Shown: positions 17,840 through 28,293, numbered from the stretch's first letter. The stretch is 52,280 nucleotides of DNA from an uncultured Actinomycetes bacterium (GCA_903852815.1 CAINRW010000019.1:1-52280); one strand, 5' to 3'. Translations and numbers: made by a program. The notes: generated by a model from the letters alone, not told the origin.

Positions 17840-20800
17840 ATGTCTTCGCAAAATTTCGTTCACCTCCACGTTCACACTGAGTATTCAATGCTCGATGGTG
17901 CTGCCCGTGTACCCGATTTAATGAATGAAGTTGCACGACAAGATATGCCCGCAATCGCCATGACAGATCATGGAAATGTTTTTGGTGCTTATGAATTTTA
18001 TAAGCAGGCTAAAAAAGCTGGCGTGAAACCAATCATTGGAATTGAAGCGTACGTTGCACCCGAATCTCGCTTTGAGAAAAAGCGTGTGCAGTGGGCAAGT
18101 GGCGGCGAAGATGACGTCTCTGGTGGCGGGGCATATACGCACATGACAATTTTGGCTGAAAATAATATTGGCTTAGGCAATCTATTTCGTTTGTCATCAT
18201 TGGCTTCGCTTGAGGGTTATTACTACAAACCTCGAATGGATCGTGAACTTCTTGCTGCGCACTCAATGGGATTGATTGCAACAACTGGCTGTCCCGGTGG
18301 TGAAATTCAAACTCGACTTCGAATGGGTGCTTATAAAGAGGCGCTTAAGGCGGCAAGTGATTACCGCGATATTTTCGGAGAAAATAATTTCTTCCTAGAA
18401 GTAATGGATCATGGAATTGAGATTGAAAGTCGCGTAAGAACTGACCTGCTAAAACTAGGCAAAGATCTCAACTTGCCACTACTTGCAACGAATGATTTGC
18501 ACTACACACTTCAAGCAGATTCTGGTGCCCACGAAGCTTTGTTATGCGTGCAATCGGGTTCTACGTTGGCTGATCCAAAACGTTTCAAATTTGATAATGA
18601 CAGTTTCTATGTAAAGACCGCCAGTCAAATGCGTGAGTTGTTTAAAGATATTCCAGAAAGTTGCGACAACACTCTCTTAATCGCCGAACGTTGTAATGTC
18701 ACTATGCGCGAAGGCGAAAACCTGCTTCCGCAATTCACTGTGCCTGAAGGTGAAAGTGAAGATTCCTGGCTTAAGAAAGAAGCGGTGCGTGGAATGCGCC
18801 AACGCCTTGGCGAAAAACTCACTCCTGCCCACGAAGCTCGCCTTGATTACGAACTTGGTGTTATGGAAAAAATGGGTTTCCCTGGATATTTCTTAGTTGT
18901 TGCAGATTTAGTTGCACATGCAAAACAAGTTGGAATTCGGGTTGGTCCTGGTCGAGGTTCTGCTGCAGGTTCGTTAGTTGCTTATTCACTTGGAATCACC
19001 GGATTGGATCCACTCGAACATGGATTGCTTTTTGAACGATTCCTAAACCCTGAACGTATTTCTATGCCAGATATCGATCTAGATTTTGATGAACGTCGTC
19101 GCAGCGAAATGATCAAATATGCAACGAATAAATATGGTGAAGATCGAGTTGCTCAGATTATTACTTACGGCACCATTAAATCTAAACAAGCAATCAAAGA
19201 TTCAACGCGAGTACTTGGTTATCCATATGTGATTGGCGAAAAACTAACTAAGGCTTTGCCACCAACGGTGATGGGTAAAGATATTTCTCTTGCCGGAGTC
19301 TTTGATTCTAAAGATGAGCGCTATGGGGAAGCGGGTGAATTTCGTGCATTGTATGAATCAGATCCTGATTCAAAACGCGTCGTTGACACTGCCCGCGGAC
19401 TTGAAGGTCTCAAGCGCCAATGGGGAGTTCACGCTGCAGGAGTAATTCTCTCTCGCGAACCTCTCTTAGATGTTATTCCCATTCATCGCCGTGAAGCCGA
19501 TGGGGCAATAATCACGCAGTTCGATATGGGCGCTTGTGAGGCAATTGGTCTTTTGAAAATGGATTTCTTGGGTCTTCGAAATCTCTCGGTATTAGATGAT
19601 GCATTGCTCAACATCAAGGAAAATCAGGGAATCGATGTAGTTCTTGAAGATTTAACTTTGGATGATAAAAAAACTTATGAATTACTTTCACGGGGAGACA
19701 CGTTAGGAGTATTCCAACTAGATGGTGGGCCAATGCGCGCCCTGCTTAAATCCATGTCGCCAGATTCATTCGAAGATATTTCTGCAGTTATTGCCCTATA
19801 TCGACCAGGGCCAATGGGCGAAAACGCACATAATAACTATGCCGATCGCAAGAACAATCGAAAGCCAGTTGAGCCAATTCACGCTGAACTCTCTGATGCA
19901 CTAGCCGATATTTTGGGAGATACCTACGGTCTGATTGTTTATCAAGAACAAGTAATGGCCATTGCTCAAAAAGTTGCGGGCTTTTCACTCGGCCGCGCAG
20001 ATTTACTGCGAAAAGCCATGGGTAAAAAGAACAAAGATATTTTGGATAAAGAGTATGTCCCCTTTGAAGCTGGCATGAAGGAGAATGGATTTTCTACTGC
20101 TGCAATCAAACGCTTATGGGATGTGTTGATTCCATTCTCTGATTACGCTTTCAACCGTGCGCACTCTGCAGGTTACGGTGTTGTTTCTTACTGGACTGCT
20201 TACTTAAAAGCTAACTACCCAACTGAGTACATGGCAGCACTTCTAACAAGTGTGCGTGATGACAAAGATAAATCTGCACTGTATCTGAGCGAATGTCGCC
20301 GAATGGGAATAAATGTTCTTCCACCTGACGTGAATGAATCTAATGGCGAATACACACCGCGTCAGCGAGATATTCGTTTTGGGCTTGCTGCAATTCGAAA
20401 TGTTGGTGAAGGTGTAGTTGCTTCCATTAAAGCCTCGCGCGAAAGCAAAGGGCGCTTTACTTCATTCGGAGATTTTCTGGCAAAAGTAGATGCACAAGTG
20501 TGCAATAAGAAAACTATTGAATCCCTCATTAAAGCTGGAGCTTTCGGTTCACTTGGAGCAACACGAAAAGGTTTAATGGCGATTTATCTTGAAGCAATTG
20601 ATTCAGTAATTGAAAGTAAACGCGCGGAGGCAATCGGCCAGTTTGATTTATTTGGGGGAGAGGCTGTTACTCAGGTTTCCGGTTTAGATATTGAAATTCC
20701 AACCGGTGAATGGGATAAAGCAATGCTGCTTAGCTATGAGCGAGAAATGCTCGGCTTATATGTCTCAGATCATCCATTACTTGGCGTAGAGCATGTGTTG

Positions 20801-21337
20801 CGTGCCAGTACAGATATGTCTATCAGTGAATTAGTTGATGAAGGTGCACAGCACGAATCAATCGTGACAATCGGCGGATTAATTACAAGCGTTACGCGCA
20901 AAGTATCCAGACAGGGTGCGTCATGGGCGGTAGTCACGGTTGAAGATTTAGAAGGTTCTCTTGAAGTTCTTTTCTTTTCTAATACTTACAATCAATACTC
21001 GATGTCGCTCACTGAAGACCGCATCGTAACTGTGCGTGGCCGAGTGGATCGCCGTGAAGAGAATCTTCGTTTTACCGCACTCGAAATGTCTATGCCAGAT
21101 ATTTCAGCCGGTCCAACTGGACCACTTGTAATTTCTTTGCCAATGTCGCAATGCACGCCTCCTGTCGTTGAACGAATCAAGGAGATCTTGCGTTCACATC
21201 CAGGTAAAAGAGAGGTCCATTTATCTTTGCTTGATAACGGCACCAATACGGTTATGAAAGTTGAAGCTTTAGTAACTGCGTCACCTTCATTGAGCGCAGA
21301 TCTCAAATCCATTCTTGGTCCTAACTGTCTGGCATAA
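17840..21337 (+). CDS. dnaE: DNA polymerase III alpha subunit DnaE
   Basis: DnaE is the replicative DNA polymerase. The 1165-residue product is normal for actinobacterial DnaE1. It opens with the PHP domain (HLHVHTEYSMLDGA, residues 8-21, metal-binding His residues retained, so the intrinsic proofreading exonuclease of DnaE1 is probably active). The polymerase active site PDIDLDFDERRR is at about residues 410-420, GPGRGSAAGSLVAY precedes it, the helix-hairpin-helix region follows, and a C-terminal OB-fold (TIGGLITSVTRK, about residue 1013) and tail complete it. A TANNNT box (TAATCT, 17825-17830) lies 9 nt before the ATG, so it may have its own promoter. No intein. Confidence 0.97.
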   Translation: MSSQNFVHLHVHTEYSMLDGAARVPDLMNEVARQDMPAIAMTDHGNVFGAYEFYKQAKKAGVKPIIGIEAYVAPESRFEKKRVQWASGGEDDVSGGGAYTHMTILAENNIGLGNLFRLSSLASLEGYYYKPRMDRELLAAHSMGLIATTGCPGGEIQTRLRMGAYKEALKAASDYRDIFGENNFFLEVMDHGIEIESRVRTDLLKLGKDLNLPLLATNDLHYTLQADSGAHEALLCVQSGSTLADPKRFKFDNDSFYVKTASQMRELFKDIPESCDNTLLIAERCNVTMREGENLLPQFTVPEGESEDSWLKKEAVRGMRQRLGEKLTPAHEARLDYELGVMEKMGFPGYFLVVADLVAHAKQVGIRVGPGRGSAAGSLVAYSLGITGLDPLEHGLLFERFLNPERISMPDIDLDFDERRRSEMIKYATNKYGEDRVAQIITYGTIKSKQAIKDSTRVLGYPYVIGEKLTKALPPTVMGKDISLAGVFDSKDERYGEAGEFRALYESDPDSKRVVDTARGLEGLKRQWGVHAAGVILSREPLLDVIPIHRREADGAIITQFDMGACEAIGLLKMDFLGLRNLSVLDDALLNIKENQGIDVVLEDLTLDDKKTYELLSRGDTLGVFQLDGGPMRALLKSMSPDSFEDISAVIALYRPGPMGENAHNNYADRKNNRKPVEPIHAELSDALADILGDTYGLIVYQEQVMAIAQKVAGFSLGRADLLRKAMGKKNKDILDKEYVPFEAGMKENGFSTAAIKRLWDVLIPFSDYAFNRAHSAGYGVVSYWTAYLKANYPTEYMAALLTSVRDDKDKSALYLSECRRMGINVLPPDVNESNGEYTPRQRDIRFGLAAIRNVGEGVVASIKASRESKGRFTSFGDFLAKVDAQVCNKKTIESLIKAGAFGSLGATRKGLMAIYLEAIDSVIESKRAEAIGQFDLFGGEAVTQVSGLDIEIPTGEWDKAMLLSYEREMLGLYVSDHPLLGVEHVLRASTDMSISELVDEGAQHESIVTIGGLITSVTRKVSRQGASWAVVTVEDLEGSLEVLFFSNTYNQYSMSLTEDRIVTVRGRVDRREENLRFTALEMSMPDISAGPTGPLVISLPMSQCTPPVVERIKEILRSHPGKREVHLSLLDNGTNTVMKVEALVTASPSLSADLKSILGPNCLA

Positions 21338-21355
21338 ATTCAGACACATCCTCTG

Positions 21356-21373
21356 TCGGCTAGCCGATACAAT
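21356..21373 (+). promoter_or_regulatory. his operon promoter -10 with abutting palindrome
   Basis: TACAAT (21368-21373) ends 6 nt before the GTG of hisD at 21380, so the transcript should begin at the start codon. Immediately upstream is the perfect 12-bp palindrome TCGGCTAGCCGA (21356-21367), lying where a -35/-10 spacer would be. No clear -35 is visible. The palindrome is a plausible operator for a histidine- or amino-acid-responsive repressor; that role is inference. Confidence 0.5.
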
Positions 21374-21379
21374 TTGGAT

Positions 21380-22687
21380 GTGATTCGCACAGTAGATTTA
21401 CGCGGGCTAAAGCTCACCAAGAGCCAATACATCGCCAAACTTCCACGCGCGCAATTAGATGTAAATGAAGCCATGAAATTAGTTGAACCTATTTTGCAGA
21501 GAGTTCGAATCGGCAATGAAGCCGAATTAATAAAGTTGGCCGAGGAATACGATGGCGTAACCCCAACTTCTATACGAGTTGCGCAAAGCGCGCTCGATGA
21601 TGCTTTGGCCAATCTTGACCCCGAGATAAAAATCGCACTTGAACTAGCGATTGAACGTGTACGGAAAGTTCATGGCGATCAAAGCCGCAGCGATAAGACA
21701 ACGCATGTCGTTGATGGCGGAAGTGTCACCGAACGCTGGATTCCAGTAGATCGCGTTGGTCTCTACGTTCCGGGTGGACGTGCCGTTTATCCAAGCAGTG
21801 TTGTAATGAACGTAGTTCCCGCACAGATTGCACAAGTTCAATCCATCGCAGTTGCATCACCGCCACAAAAAGAGTTCAACGGATTGCCGCATCCAACAAT
21901 TTTGGCAGCATGTGCATTATTGGGAGTCACGGAAGTTTTTGCCGTGGGAGGTGCGCAGGCAATTGCAATGTTTGCTTATGGCGTTGATGGTCTCTGTGAA
22001 AAAGCAGATTTAGTAACGGGACCTGGAAATATCTACGTCGCTGCTGCTAAACGTGCACTTCGCGGAAGCATCGGAATTGACTCAGAGGCAGGACCTACAG
22101 AGATTGCTATCCTCGCAGATTCAACTGCTATCGCTGCAGATGTAGCGGCAGATCTGATCAGTCAAGCCGAACATGATGTTATTGCCGCGGCGATTTTAGT
22201 AACCGACTCGCTGGAGTTAGCCACCAATGTTGAACGCGAACTTCAAGTGAGACTGGAAAATACTAAACATGCTGTTCGCGTAAGGGCTGCACTCTCCGGA
22301 GTTCAATCAGCAATCGCGTTAGTAGATGATATGGAGCAAGGCCTGGATGTTGTAAACGCTTACGCCGCCGAGCATTTAGAAATCCAAACGAAAAATTCAC
22401 AATCAGATGCTGCCAAAATTAGAAATGCTGGCGCAGTTTTTATTGGCAGATTTTCACCCGTCTCACTCGGCGACTATGTTGCTGGTTCTAATCACGTTCT
22501 ACCAACCGGAGGGTGTGCATGTCACTCGAGCGGTTTGTCGGTTCAAACATTTTTACGGGGCTTACATTTCATCGAATACAACGAGCAAGCTTTCACGAAA
22601 TTAATTCCAACGGTAGTTACTTTGGCAAACTCAGAAGATTTACCGGCACATGGTCAAGCCATGACTGTGCGTTTGGAGAATCCATAA
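21380..22687 (+). CDS. hisD: Histidinol dehydrogenase HisD
   Basis: HisD oxidises L-histidinol to L-histidine in two NAD-dependent steps at the end of the pathway. The 435-residue product shows [18 protein letters not shown], the signature [12 protein letters not shown], the zinc-site SQAEHD, and AAEHLEIQ with the catalytic Glu-His pair. I start at GTG 21380 because the protein then reads Met-Ile-Arg-Thr-Val-Asp-Leu-Arg-Gly as in other actinobacteria and because the -10 box is 6 nt upstream; a TTG at 21374 would add two residues. It is the first gene of the his-trp run. Confidence 0.95.
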   Translation: MIRTVDLRGLKLTKSQYIAKLPRAQLDVNEAMKLVEPILQRVRIGNEAELIKLAEEYDGVTPTSIRVAQSALDDALANLDPEIKIALELAIERVRKVHGDQSRSDKTTHVVDGGSVTERWIPVDRVGLYVPGGRAVYPSSVVMNVVPAQIAQVQSIAVASPPQKEFNGLPHPTILAACALLGVTEVFAVGGAQAIAMFAYGVDGLCEKADLVTGPGNIYVAAAKRALRGSIGIDSEAGPTEIAILADSTAIAADVAADLISQAEHDVIAAAILVTDSLELATNVERELQVRLENTKHAVRVRAALSGVQSAIALVDDMEQGLDVVNAYAAEHLEIQTKNSQSDAAKIRNAGAVFIGRFSPVSLGDYVAGSNHVLPTGGCACHSSGLSVQTFLRGLHFIEYNEQAFTKLIPTVVTLANSEDLPAHGQAMTVRLENP

Positions 22688-23773
22688 ATGAGTTGGCCCT
22701 CATGGTTACCACTTCGAGCGGATTTGCAACCTCTGTCGCCTTACGGTGCGCCACAAATTCCAGCTAAGGCAACGCTGAATACCAACGAAAATCCTTACCC
22801 ACCTTCACCTGCACTCATCGAAGCGATTGCAGATGAAACAAGAAAAGTTGCGACGAATTTGAATCGCTATCCAGATCGTGATGCGATTTTGTTGCGAGAA
22901 AAACTTGCAGATTTTATCAATGGTTTAAGTGGGACAACTTTTGACTCAGAAAATGTTTGGGCAGCAAATGGAAGTAATGAGATTATTCAGTCAATCTTTT
23001 TTGCATTTGGAAAAACGGTTGCCCTTGGATTTACTCCGTCTTATTCAATGCACCCATTAATTGCAAAAGTAAGTGGAACGATTTGGGTTGATGGAGCACG
23101 AAATTCTGATTTCTCAATTGATCTCAACCAAGCTATTTCGCAAATTCAGGAGCACTCACCAACTTTAACTTTCGTAACAACACCTAATAACCCTACGGGT
23201 GGCGCGGTTTCTTTAGCCGAGATTGAGCAATTGGCACAAGCAACCAAGGCAATAAGTGGATTATTAGTAATAGACGAGGCTTACGCTGAGTTTTCTACCG
23301 AGCCGTCAGCCGTGACCTTAATTGAGAAATATCCTCATATCGTTGTGATTAGAACAATGAGCAAGGCATTTGCCTTTGCGGGAGCACGTGTCGGATATTT
23401 AATCTGTAACTCCGTTGTTAAAGATGCATTAATGCTGGTGAGATTGCCGTACCACCTCAGCGCTCTCACACAAGCCGCAGCCAATGTTGCTTTAGATTTC
23501 AAGGAAGAACTCCTTGGTTATGTTTCAACACTCGTCAGTGCACGTGAAGATTTGGTCAGTCAATTAGAAAAGTTGGGTCTGACCTGCGTTCGAAGTAGCG
23601 CAAACTTCATATTATTTAGTGGTTTCCCGCAATCTGCCCCTAAACTTTGGTCACAACTCTTGGAGAAAGACGTCCTCATCCGAGATGTTGGACTACCGGG
23701 ATATTTGCGAGTCACCGTCGGCAATGAGGCCGAAAATAAAGAATTTATCGCTGCTTTGAAAGATCTTGTCTAA
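22688..23773 (+). CDS. hisC: Histidinol-phosphate aminotransferase HisC
   Basis: HisC transfers an amino group from glutamate to imidazole acetol phosphate. It is a fold-type I PLP enzyme of 361 residues. [11 protein letters not shown] near the N terminus, [18 protein letters not shown] and the PLP-lysine motif [15 protein letters not shown] identify it. The ATG follows the hisD stop directly, with GGAG about 8 nt upstream inside hisD. In some actinobacteria HisC-like enzymes also use aromatic amino acids, which cannot be judged here. Confidence 0.95.
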   Translation: MSWPSWLPLRADLQPLSPYGAPQIPAKATLNTNENPYPPSPALIEAIADETRKVATNLNRYPDRDAILLREKLADFINGLSGTTFDSENVWAANGSNEIIQSIFFAFGKTVALGFTPSYSMHPLIAKVSGTIWVDGARNSDFSIDLNQAISQIQEHSPTLTFVTTPNNPTGGAVSLAEIEQLAQATKAISGLLVIDEAYAEFSTEPSAVTLIEKYPHIVVIRTMSKAFAFAGARVGYLICNSVVKDALMLVRLPYHLSALTQAAANVALDFKEELLGYVSTLVSAREDLVSQLEKLGLTCVRSSANFILFSGFPQSAPKLWSQLLEKDVLIRDVGLPGYLRVTVGNEAENKEFIAALKDLV

Positions 23774-23783
23774 GGAGAACCAC

Positions 23784-24368
23784 ATGAGAACAGCCCGCGT
23801 CGAACGAGCAACTAAAGAGTCGCACGTCTTAGTTGAACTCAATTTAGATGGACAAGGCATCATCGATGTTGCAACTGGAGTTCCATTTTTTGATCACATG
23901 ATGTCGCAACTCGGTAAGCACTCAGGCTTTGATTTAACAATTAAAACTAGTGGAGATGTTGATGTCGATTCGCATCACACAGTCGAAGACACATCTCTGG
24001 CATTTGGACAAGCTCTTCGTGAAGCCTTGGGTGACAAAGCAGGAATTCGCCGCTTCGGAGATTCGATGGTTCCACTGGATGAAGTTCTCGTTCAGGCAGC
24101 AGTAGATCTTTCAGGTCGACCATATTTGGTACATCGCCAACCTGAAATTGTTGAACTTATTGGAACTTTCGATACAACTCTTGGAAAACATATTTGGGAA
24201 TCAATCGTTGCAGAAGCACGAATTGCCTTGCACATACGTGTGCTTGAAGGCAGAAATGCACACCACGTGTTTGAGGCGCAATTCAAAGCCGTTGCTCGGG
24301 CGCTGCGCGATGCGGTATCTATTGATGGGCGAGTAACGGGAATTCCTTCAACTAAGGGATCTCTTTGA
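23784..24368 (+). CDS. hisB: Imidazoleglycerol-phosphate dehydratase HisB
   Basis: HisB dehydrates imidazoleglycerol phosphate. This is the monofunctional 194-residue form, without the phosphatase domain of enteric HisB. Motifs are [29 protein letters not shown] with metal-binding His residues, and [13 protein letters not shown] 23784 is set by AAGGAG 6 nt upstream; a TTG at 23766 would overlap hisC and is not needed. The stop overlaps the TTG start of hisH by 4 bp. Confidence 0.96.
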   Translation: MRTARVERATKESHVLVELNLDGQGIIDVATGVPFFDHMMSQLGKHSGFDLTIKTSGDVDVDSHHTVEDTSLAFGQALREALGDKAGIRRFGDSMVPLDEVLVQAAVDLSGRPYLVHRQPEIVELIGTFDTTLGKHIWESIVAEARIALHIRVLEGRNAHHVFEAQFKAVARALRDAVSIDGRVTGIPSTKGSL

Positions 24369-24958
24369 TAGCGATTCTTGATTACGGCTCTGGCAACCTT
24401 CGTTCTGCGCAGCGCGCCTTTGCCGCCTCGGGAAAAGATGTTGTAGTTACTTCACATTACGACATAGCAATGGAAGCTGAAGGGTTAGTCATCCCTGGCG
24501 TAGGTGCTTTTGCTGCATGCATGGTTGGACTTGATTCAGTGAAAGCTCGCACCATTATCACTGAGCGAATTAAGAGTGAGCGACCAATATTGGGAATTTG
24601 TATTGGGATGCAAATCCTTTTTTCGAAAAGCACCGAACATGGAATTCATGAAGGTGTTGGAATTTGGGATGCAGAGGTTTCTCAACTACAAGCACCAATC
24701 TTGCCGCACATGGGTTGGAATACCATCGAGACTTCTGCTGACTCAATTCTATTTAAGGGAGTAGAAAACGAGTCCTTCTATTTCGTGCACTCATATGCAG
24801 CTAAAGAAAAAGTTGGAAAAGTACAAAGTTGGAGCATTCATGGAGAGCGATTTCTAGCCGCAGTGGAAGATGGGTATGTCTGCGCAACACAGTTTCACCC
24901 TGAGAAATCTGGGGATGCAGGACTTGCATTAATTAAGAATTGGACACAGTCATTATGA
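24365..24958 (+). CDS. hisH: Imidazole glycerol phosphate synthase, glutaminase subunit HisH
   Basis: HisH releases ammonia from glutamine and channels it to HisF. It is a 197-residue class I glutamine amidotransferase. The nucleophile Cys is in [10 protein letters not shown], and the His-Glu of the triad is in [20 protein letters not shown] at the N terminus and VPGVGAF-like [12 protein letters not shown] are typical. Start is TTG overlapping the hisB stop (TTGA). It lies beside hisA and one gene before its partner hisF. Confidence 0.95.
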   Translation: MIAILDYGSGNLRSAQRAFAASGKDVVVTSHYDIAMEAEGLVIPGVGAFAACMVGLDSVKARTIITERIKSERPILGICIGMQILFSKSTEHGIHEGVGIWDAEVSQLQAPILPHMGWNTIETSADSILFKGVENESFYFVHSYAAKEKVGKVQSWSIHGERFLAAVEDGYVCATQFHPEKSGDAGLALIKNWTQSL

Positions 24959-25680
24959 GTTACTTAGAACTTCTTCCTGCGGTAGATGTTAAAGATGCAC
25001 GCGCGGTTCGACTCGTGCAAGGCGAATTAGATAAAGAAAGTATTTACGGCTCTCCGTTAGAAGTTGCGTTGGAGTTTCAAGGCGCTGGCGCCGAGTGGCT
25101 GCACCTTGTTGATTTAGATGCCGCTTTTGGCCGTGGCTCAAATGCCCAACTCTTAGCAGAAGTAGTCGGTGCACTCGACATTAAAGTCGAACTCTCCGGA
25201 GGAATTCGTGATGACGAATCATTAAAGCGCGCACTTGCCACTGGCTGTCGACGCGTTAATTTGGGAACGGCCGCACTCGAAGATCCAGAATGGACATCGC
25301 GAGTTATAGGCACGTACGGAGATCGCATTGCTGTAGGTCTTGATGTTCGAGGACACGTATTAGCTGCGCGCGGATGGACACAAGAGGGTGGAGATCTCTT
25401 CGAAACTATCGAACGATTAGAAAAAGATGGCTGCAGTCGATATGTCGTAACTGATGTAACTAAAGATGGAACCTTGGCAGGTCCAAATCTTGAATTACTT
25501 AAATCGGTATGTGCGGTAACTAATAAACCAGTTATCGCCAGCGGTGGCATATCTTCACTTGCCGATATCAGTGCACTAGTTGAATTGAACTCCATAGGTG
25601 TTGAAGGCGCAATTGTAGGAAAGGCTCTCTACGCAGGTGCTTTCACTTTACAAGAAGCATTAGAAATTACTTCACGATGA
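24955..25680 (+). CDS. hisA: Phosphoribosyl isomerase PriA (HisA, probably also TrpF activity)
   Basis: HisA isomerises ProFAR to PRFAR. In actinobacteria the enzyme (PriA) commonly also performs the TrpF reaction of tryptophan synthesis. The 241-residue TIM barrel retains Asp11, Arg19 and Asp171, and the Arg139-Gly-Trp141 motif corresponding to the Arg/Trp pair that lets PriA accept both substrates. Long matching stretches to mycobacterial PriA include [13 protein letters not shown] and [13 protein letters not shown]. No trpF lies in the adjoining trp cluster, consistent with dual use. ATG 24955 overlaps the hisH stop; a TTG at 24940 is less likely. Confidence 0.93.
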   Translation: MSYLELLPAVDVKDARAVRLVQGELDKESIYGSPLEVALEFQGAGAEWLHLVDLDAAFGRGSNAQLLAEVVGALDIKVELSGGIRDDESLKRALATGCRRVNLGTAALEDPEWTSRVIGTYGDRIAVGLDVRGHVLAARGWTQEGGDLFETIERLEKDGCSRYVVTDVTKDGTLAGPNLELLKSVCAVTNKPVIASGGISSLADISALVELNSIGVEGAIVGKALYAGAFTLQEALEITSR

Positions 25681-26450
25681 GCCTTTCAGTCCGAATAATT
25701 CCATGTCTTGATGTAACTGATGGACGTGTTGTTAAAGGTGTTAATTTTACGAACCTTGTAGATGCTGGCGATCCAGTTGAAATGGCTGCGCTATACGGCC
25801 GCGAAGGCGCAGATGAGTTAACCTTTCTAGACATCTCGGCAAGTGTTGCTGGACGAGAGACAACTTTGGATGTTGTTCGACGTACTGCAGAACAAGTTTT
25901 TATTCCATTAACCGTAGGCGGAGGAATAAGAAGTGTTGGCGATGTCGACCGCTTACTTCGCGCTGGCGCAGATAAAGTCTCTATTAACACTGCTGCCATC
26001 GCTCGCCCAGAATTAATCGCAGAAATCGCTGACCGCTTCGGCTCACAAGTGCTGGTTTTATCTGTAGATGCCCGTCGGGCACGTAGTGAGTCTGGTTTTG
26101 AAGTTACTACTCATGGCGGCCGAGAGAGCGCCAATATTGATGCGCTTGCATGGGTTGAGAAAGCGTGTGCGCTAGGAGTTGGCGAGATTTTGTTGAACTC
26201 AATGGATGCCGATGGCACACGTGCCGGATATGACATTGGAATGATCACAGCAGTTCGAGCAGTATCAAAAGTGCCGCTGATTGCAAGCGGCGGTGCAGGG
26301 GCGTTAAGTGATTTTTCTGCAGCCCTTGATGCGGGTGCCGATGCATTACTGGCAGCGAGTGTTTTTCACTTTGGAATTCACCGCATTAATGATGTCAAGA
26401 GCTATTTAAATTCGCACAATTATTGTGTCCGCGCAAGTGCGGGCAAATAA
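25677..26450 (+). CDS. hisF: Imidazole glycerol phosphate synthase, cyclase subunit HisF
   Basis: HisF uses ammonia from HisH to convert PRFAR into imidazoleglycerol phosphate and AICAR. The 257-residue TIM barrel has the catalytic Asp in [16 protein letters not shown] and the second in LSVDARR, plus the phosphate sites [10 protein letters not shown] and IASGGAGAL. Start ATG overlaps the hisA stop (ATGA). Its 3' end contains the dyad CACAATTATTGTG (26415-26427), upstream of hisI. Confidence 0.96.
   Translation: MSLSVRIIPCLDVTDGRVVKGVNFTNLVDAGDPVEMAALYGREGADELTFLDISASVAGRETTLDVVRRTAEQVFIPLTVGGGIRSVGDVDRLLRAGADKVSINTAAIARPELIAEIADRFGSQVLVLSVDARRARSESGFEVTTHGGRESANIDALAWVEKACALGVGEILLNSMDADGTRAGYDIGMITAVRAVSKVPLIASGGAGALSDFSAALDAGADALLAASVFHFGIHRINDVKSYLNSHNYCVRASAGK
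26415..26427 (+). repeat. Perfect inverted repeat near the hisF 3' end
   Basis: CACAAT-T-ATTGTG is a 13-bp perfect dyad within the last codons of hisF, about 39 bp before hisI. A poor -10-like CAGAAT (26453-26458) lies 7 nt before the hisI ATG. A regulatory role is possible but coding constraint may explain it. Confidence 0.3.
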
Positions 26451-26465
26451 GGCAGAATTAGCGAT

Positions 26466-26819
26466 ATGAATTCCTTGGATCCGCAGATTTTGCAGAAGCT
26501 AAAAGATCCTATGGCGCTTATTCCTGCGATTGTTCAAGATACAACCACGCAGCAAGTTTTAATGTTGGCATATATGAATAGCCATACTCTGGCAATGACA
26601 CTGTCGACTGGAAAAGCGACGTACTGGTCGCGTTCTCGCAATGAAATCTGGGTTAAAGGTGCAACTTCTGGACATTTTCAAGAAGTGCAAAGCGTTGCAT
26701 TGGACTGCGACGGTGACGCGCTGTTAATTGGCGTTAAACAGATTGGTGTCGCCTGTCATACGGGCGAGCTCACTTGTTTTCATACTCCACTTACATCGGC
26801 GGTAATAAATGAATCTTGA
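26466..26819 (+). CDS. hisI: Phosphoribosyl-AMP cyclohydrolase HisI
   Basis: HisI opens the purine ring of phosphoribosyl-AMP, a zinc-dependent early step. The 117-residue product is the monofunctional form, without the HisE domain. Motifs are VLMLAYMN, ATYWSRSRNEIWVKG, DCDGDALL with metal-binding Asp residues, and CHTGELTCF with the zinc Cys residues. It follows hisF by 15 bp and overlaps trpE by 11 bp, joining the his and trp gene runs. The pathway genes hisG and hisE are not in the window. Confidence 0.95.
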   Translation: MNSLDPQILQKLKDPMALIPAIVQDTTTQQVLMLAYMNSHTLAMTLSTGKATYWSRSRNEIWVKGATSGHFQEVQSVALDCDGDALLIGVKQIGVACHTGELTCFHTPLTSAVINES

Positions 26820-28293
26820 ACAATTTAGAGAGTATGCGAAAACTTCAAATGTTATTCCAGTCTCACGCAGAGTTTTAGCCGACGCTGAAACACCATTAGG
26901 TGTCTACAAGAAATTAGCGCAATCTGCGCCCAATACTTTCTTACTTGAATCTGCCGAACATGGTGGTGCTTGGTCACGGTATTCCTTTATCGGAGTTCAT
27001 AGTGAAGCAACGCTTAGCGAACAAGACGGTAAAGCGTATTGGCAAGGAAATGCACCGGCAGGTGCACCTACAGGAATAGATCCACTTGAAGCACTTCGGC
27101 TTTCTGCCCAACATTTAAAGTCACCAGTAATAGCCGGCTTACCACCATTAACTGGGGGATTAGTTGGTTTCATGGGTTACGACGTTGTTCGCCGCCTTGA
27201 GAAATTACCGAATCTTGCAACAAAAGATCTTCCAATACCTGAATTAAGTTTTATGTTGACGAGCGACTTAGCTGTGATGGATCACAGCAACGGAACTATC
27301 ACATTGATTGCTAATGCAATTAACTGGGATGGAAGCAATGAGAGAATTGATGAAGCTTTTGAAAATTGCAATGAACGCTTGGACCGAATGGAAGCTGATT
27401 TAAAACGTGCACTGCCTGGTGATATAGCTCAAATTGATACTCATGGAGCCCCGCAATTTGATGCCAATATGACTGGTGAAGCGTTCAAAGCGAAAATTGC
27501 ACAAGCAAAGGAAGAGATTCTTGCAGGTGAAGCTTTTCAAATAGTTTTGTCGCAACGCTTTTCAATGCCATGCGAAGCCGACGCCCTAGATGTTTACCGA
27601 ATGTTGCGACTTAATAATCCAAGTCCTTATATGTACTTATTTCGCTTTAATGAAGGAATAAATATTGTTGGATCTAGTCCTGAAGCTTTAGTAAAAGTAA
27701 ATCAAGGTGAAGTGATGATTCATCCGATTGCCGGAACCCGAAAGCGATCAGCATCCCCTGAAGAGGACCACCGCTTGGGTGAGGAACTCTTGGCAGATCC
27801 GAAAGAGCGAGCTGAGCATTTAATGCTTGTTGATTTAGGGCGAAATGATTTAGGGAGATGTTGCGCGCCAGGAACGGTTGAAGTTATCGATTTCATGCAC
27901 ATTGAGCGTTATTCACATGTCATGCATATTGTTTCAACGGTTACTGGCAAATTGTCAGAAAACTCCACACCAACTGATGCGTTATTTTCAGTGTTCCCTG
28001 CTGGAACTTTATCGGGAGCTCCAAAACCAAGGGCTATGGAAATTATTGAGGAGTTAGAACCAACTCGACGTGGAATTTACGGGGGAATAGTTGGTTACCT
28101 CGACTTCACGGGAAATATCGATACATGTATCGCCATTCGCACGGCACTTCTTTTTGAAGGGACTGCCTACGTCCAAGCTGGGGCCGGAATTGTTGCCGAC
28201 TCTGATGCTGAATCTGAAAATCAGGAGTGCAGAAATAAAGCGGCAGCTGTATTAGTTGCAGTGGATGCGGCAAATAGATTGAGAAAAGATTAA
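26809..28293 (+). CDS. trpE: Anthranilate synthase component I TrpE
   Basis: TrpE makes anthranilate from chorismate, using ammonia from the TrpG glutaminase. The 494-residue product has an N-terminal domain with the LLESAEHGGAWSRYSFIG region (residues about 42-60, the tryptophan feedback site in homologues) and the chorismate-binding domain: IVLSQRFSMP, SPEALVKV, PIAGTRKRSASPEEDH, MLVDLGRNDLGR and GTLSGAPKPRAMEII. trpG is not in the cluster, nor is trpD. The ATG is 11 bp inside hisI, leaving no room for a trp attenuator here. Confidence 0.95.
   Translation: MNLEQFREYAKTSNVIPVSRRVLADAETPLGVYKKLAQSAPNTFLLESAEHGGAWSRYSFIGVHSEATLSEQDGKAYWQGNAPAGAPTGIDPLEALRLSAQHLKSPVIAGLPPLTGGLVGFMGYDVVRRLEKLPNLATKDLPIPELSFMLTSDLAVMDHSNGTITLIANAINWDGSNERIDEAFENCNERLDRMEADLKRALPGDIAQIDTHGAPQFDANMTGEAFKAKIAQAKEEILAGEAFQIVLSQRFSMPCEADALDVYRMLRLNNPSPYMYLFRFNEGINIVGSSPEALVKVNQGEVMIHPIAGTRKRSASPEEDHRLGEELLADPKERAEHLMLVDLGRNDLGRCCAPGTVEVIDFMHIERYSHVMHIVSTVTGKLSENSTPTDALFSVFPAGTLSGAPKPRAMEIIEELEPTRRGIYGGIVGYLDFTGNIDTCIAIRTALLFEGTAYVQAGAGIVADSDAESENQECRNKAAAVLVAVDAANRLRKD

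Noticed and set aside
17840-21337. Intein or split in dnaE.
   Set aside because: Length and motif order are those of ordinary DnaE1.
26780-26830. Tryptophan attenuator or T-box before trpE.
   Set aside because: trpE starts 11 bp inside hisI, leaving no leader space.
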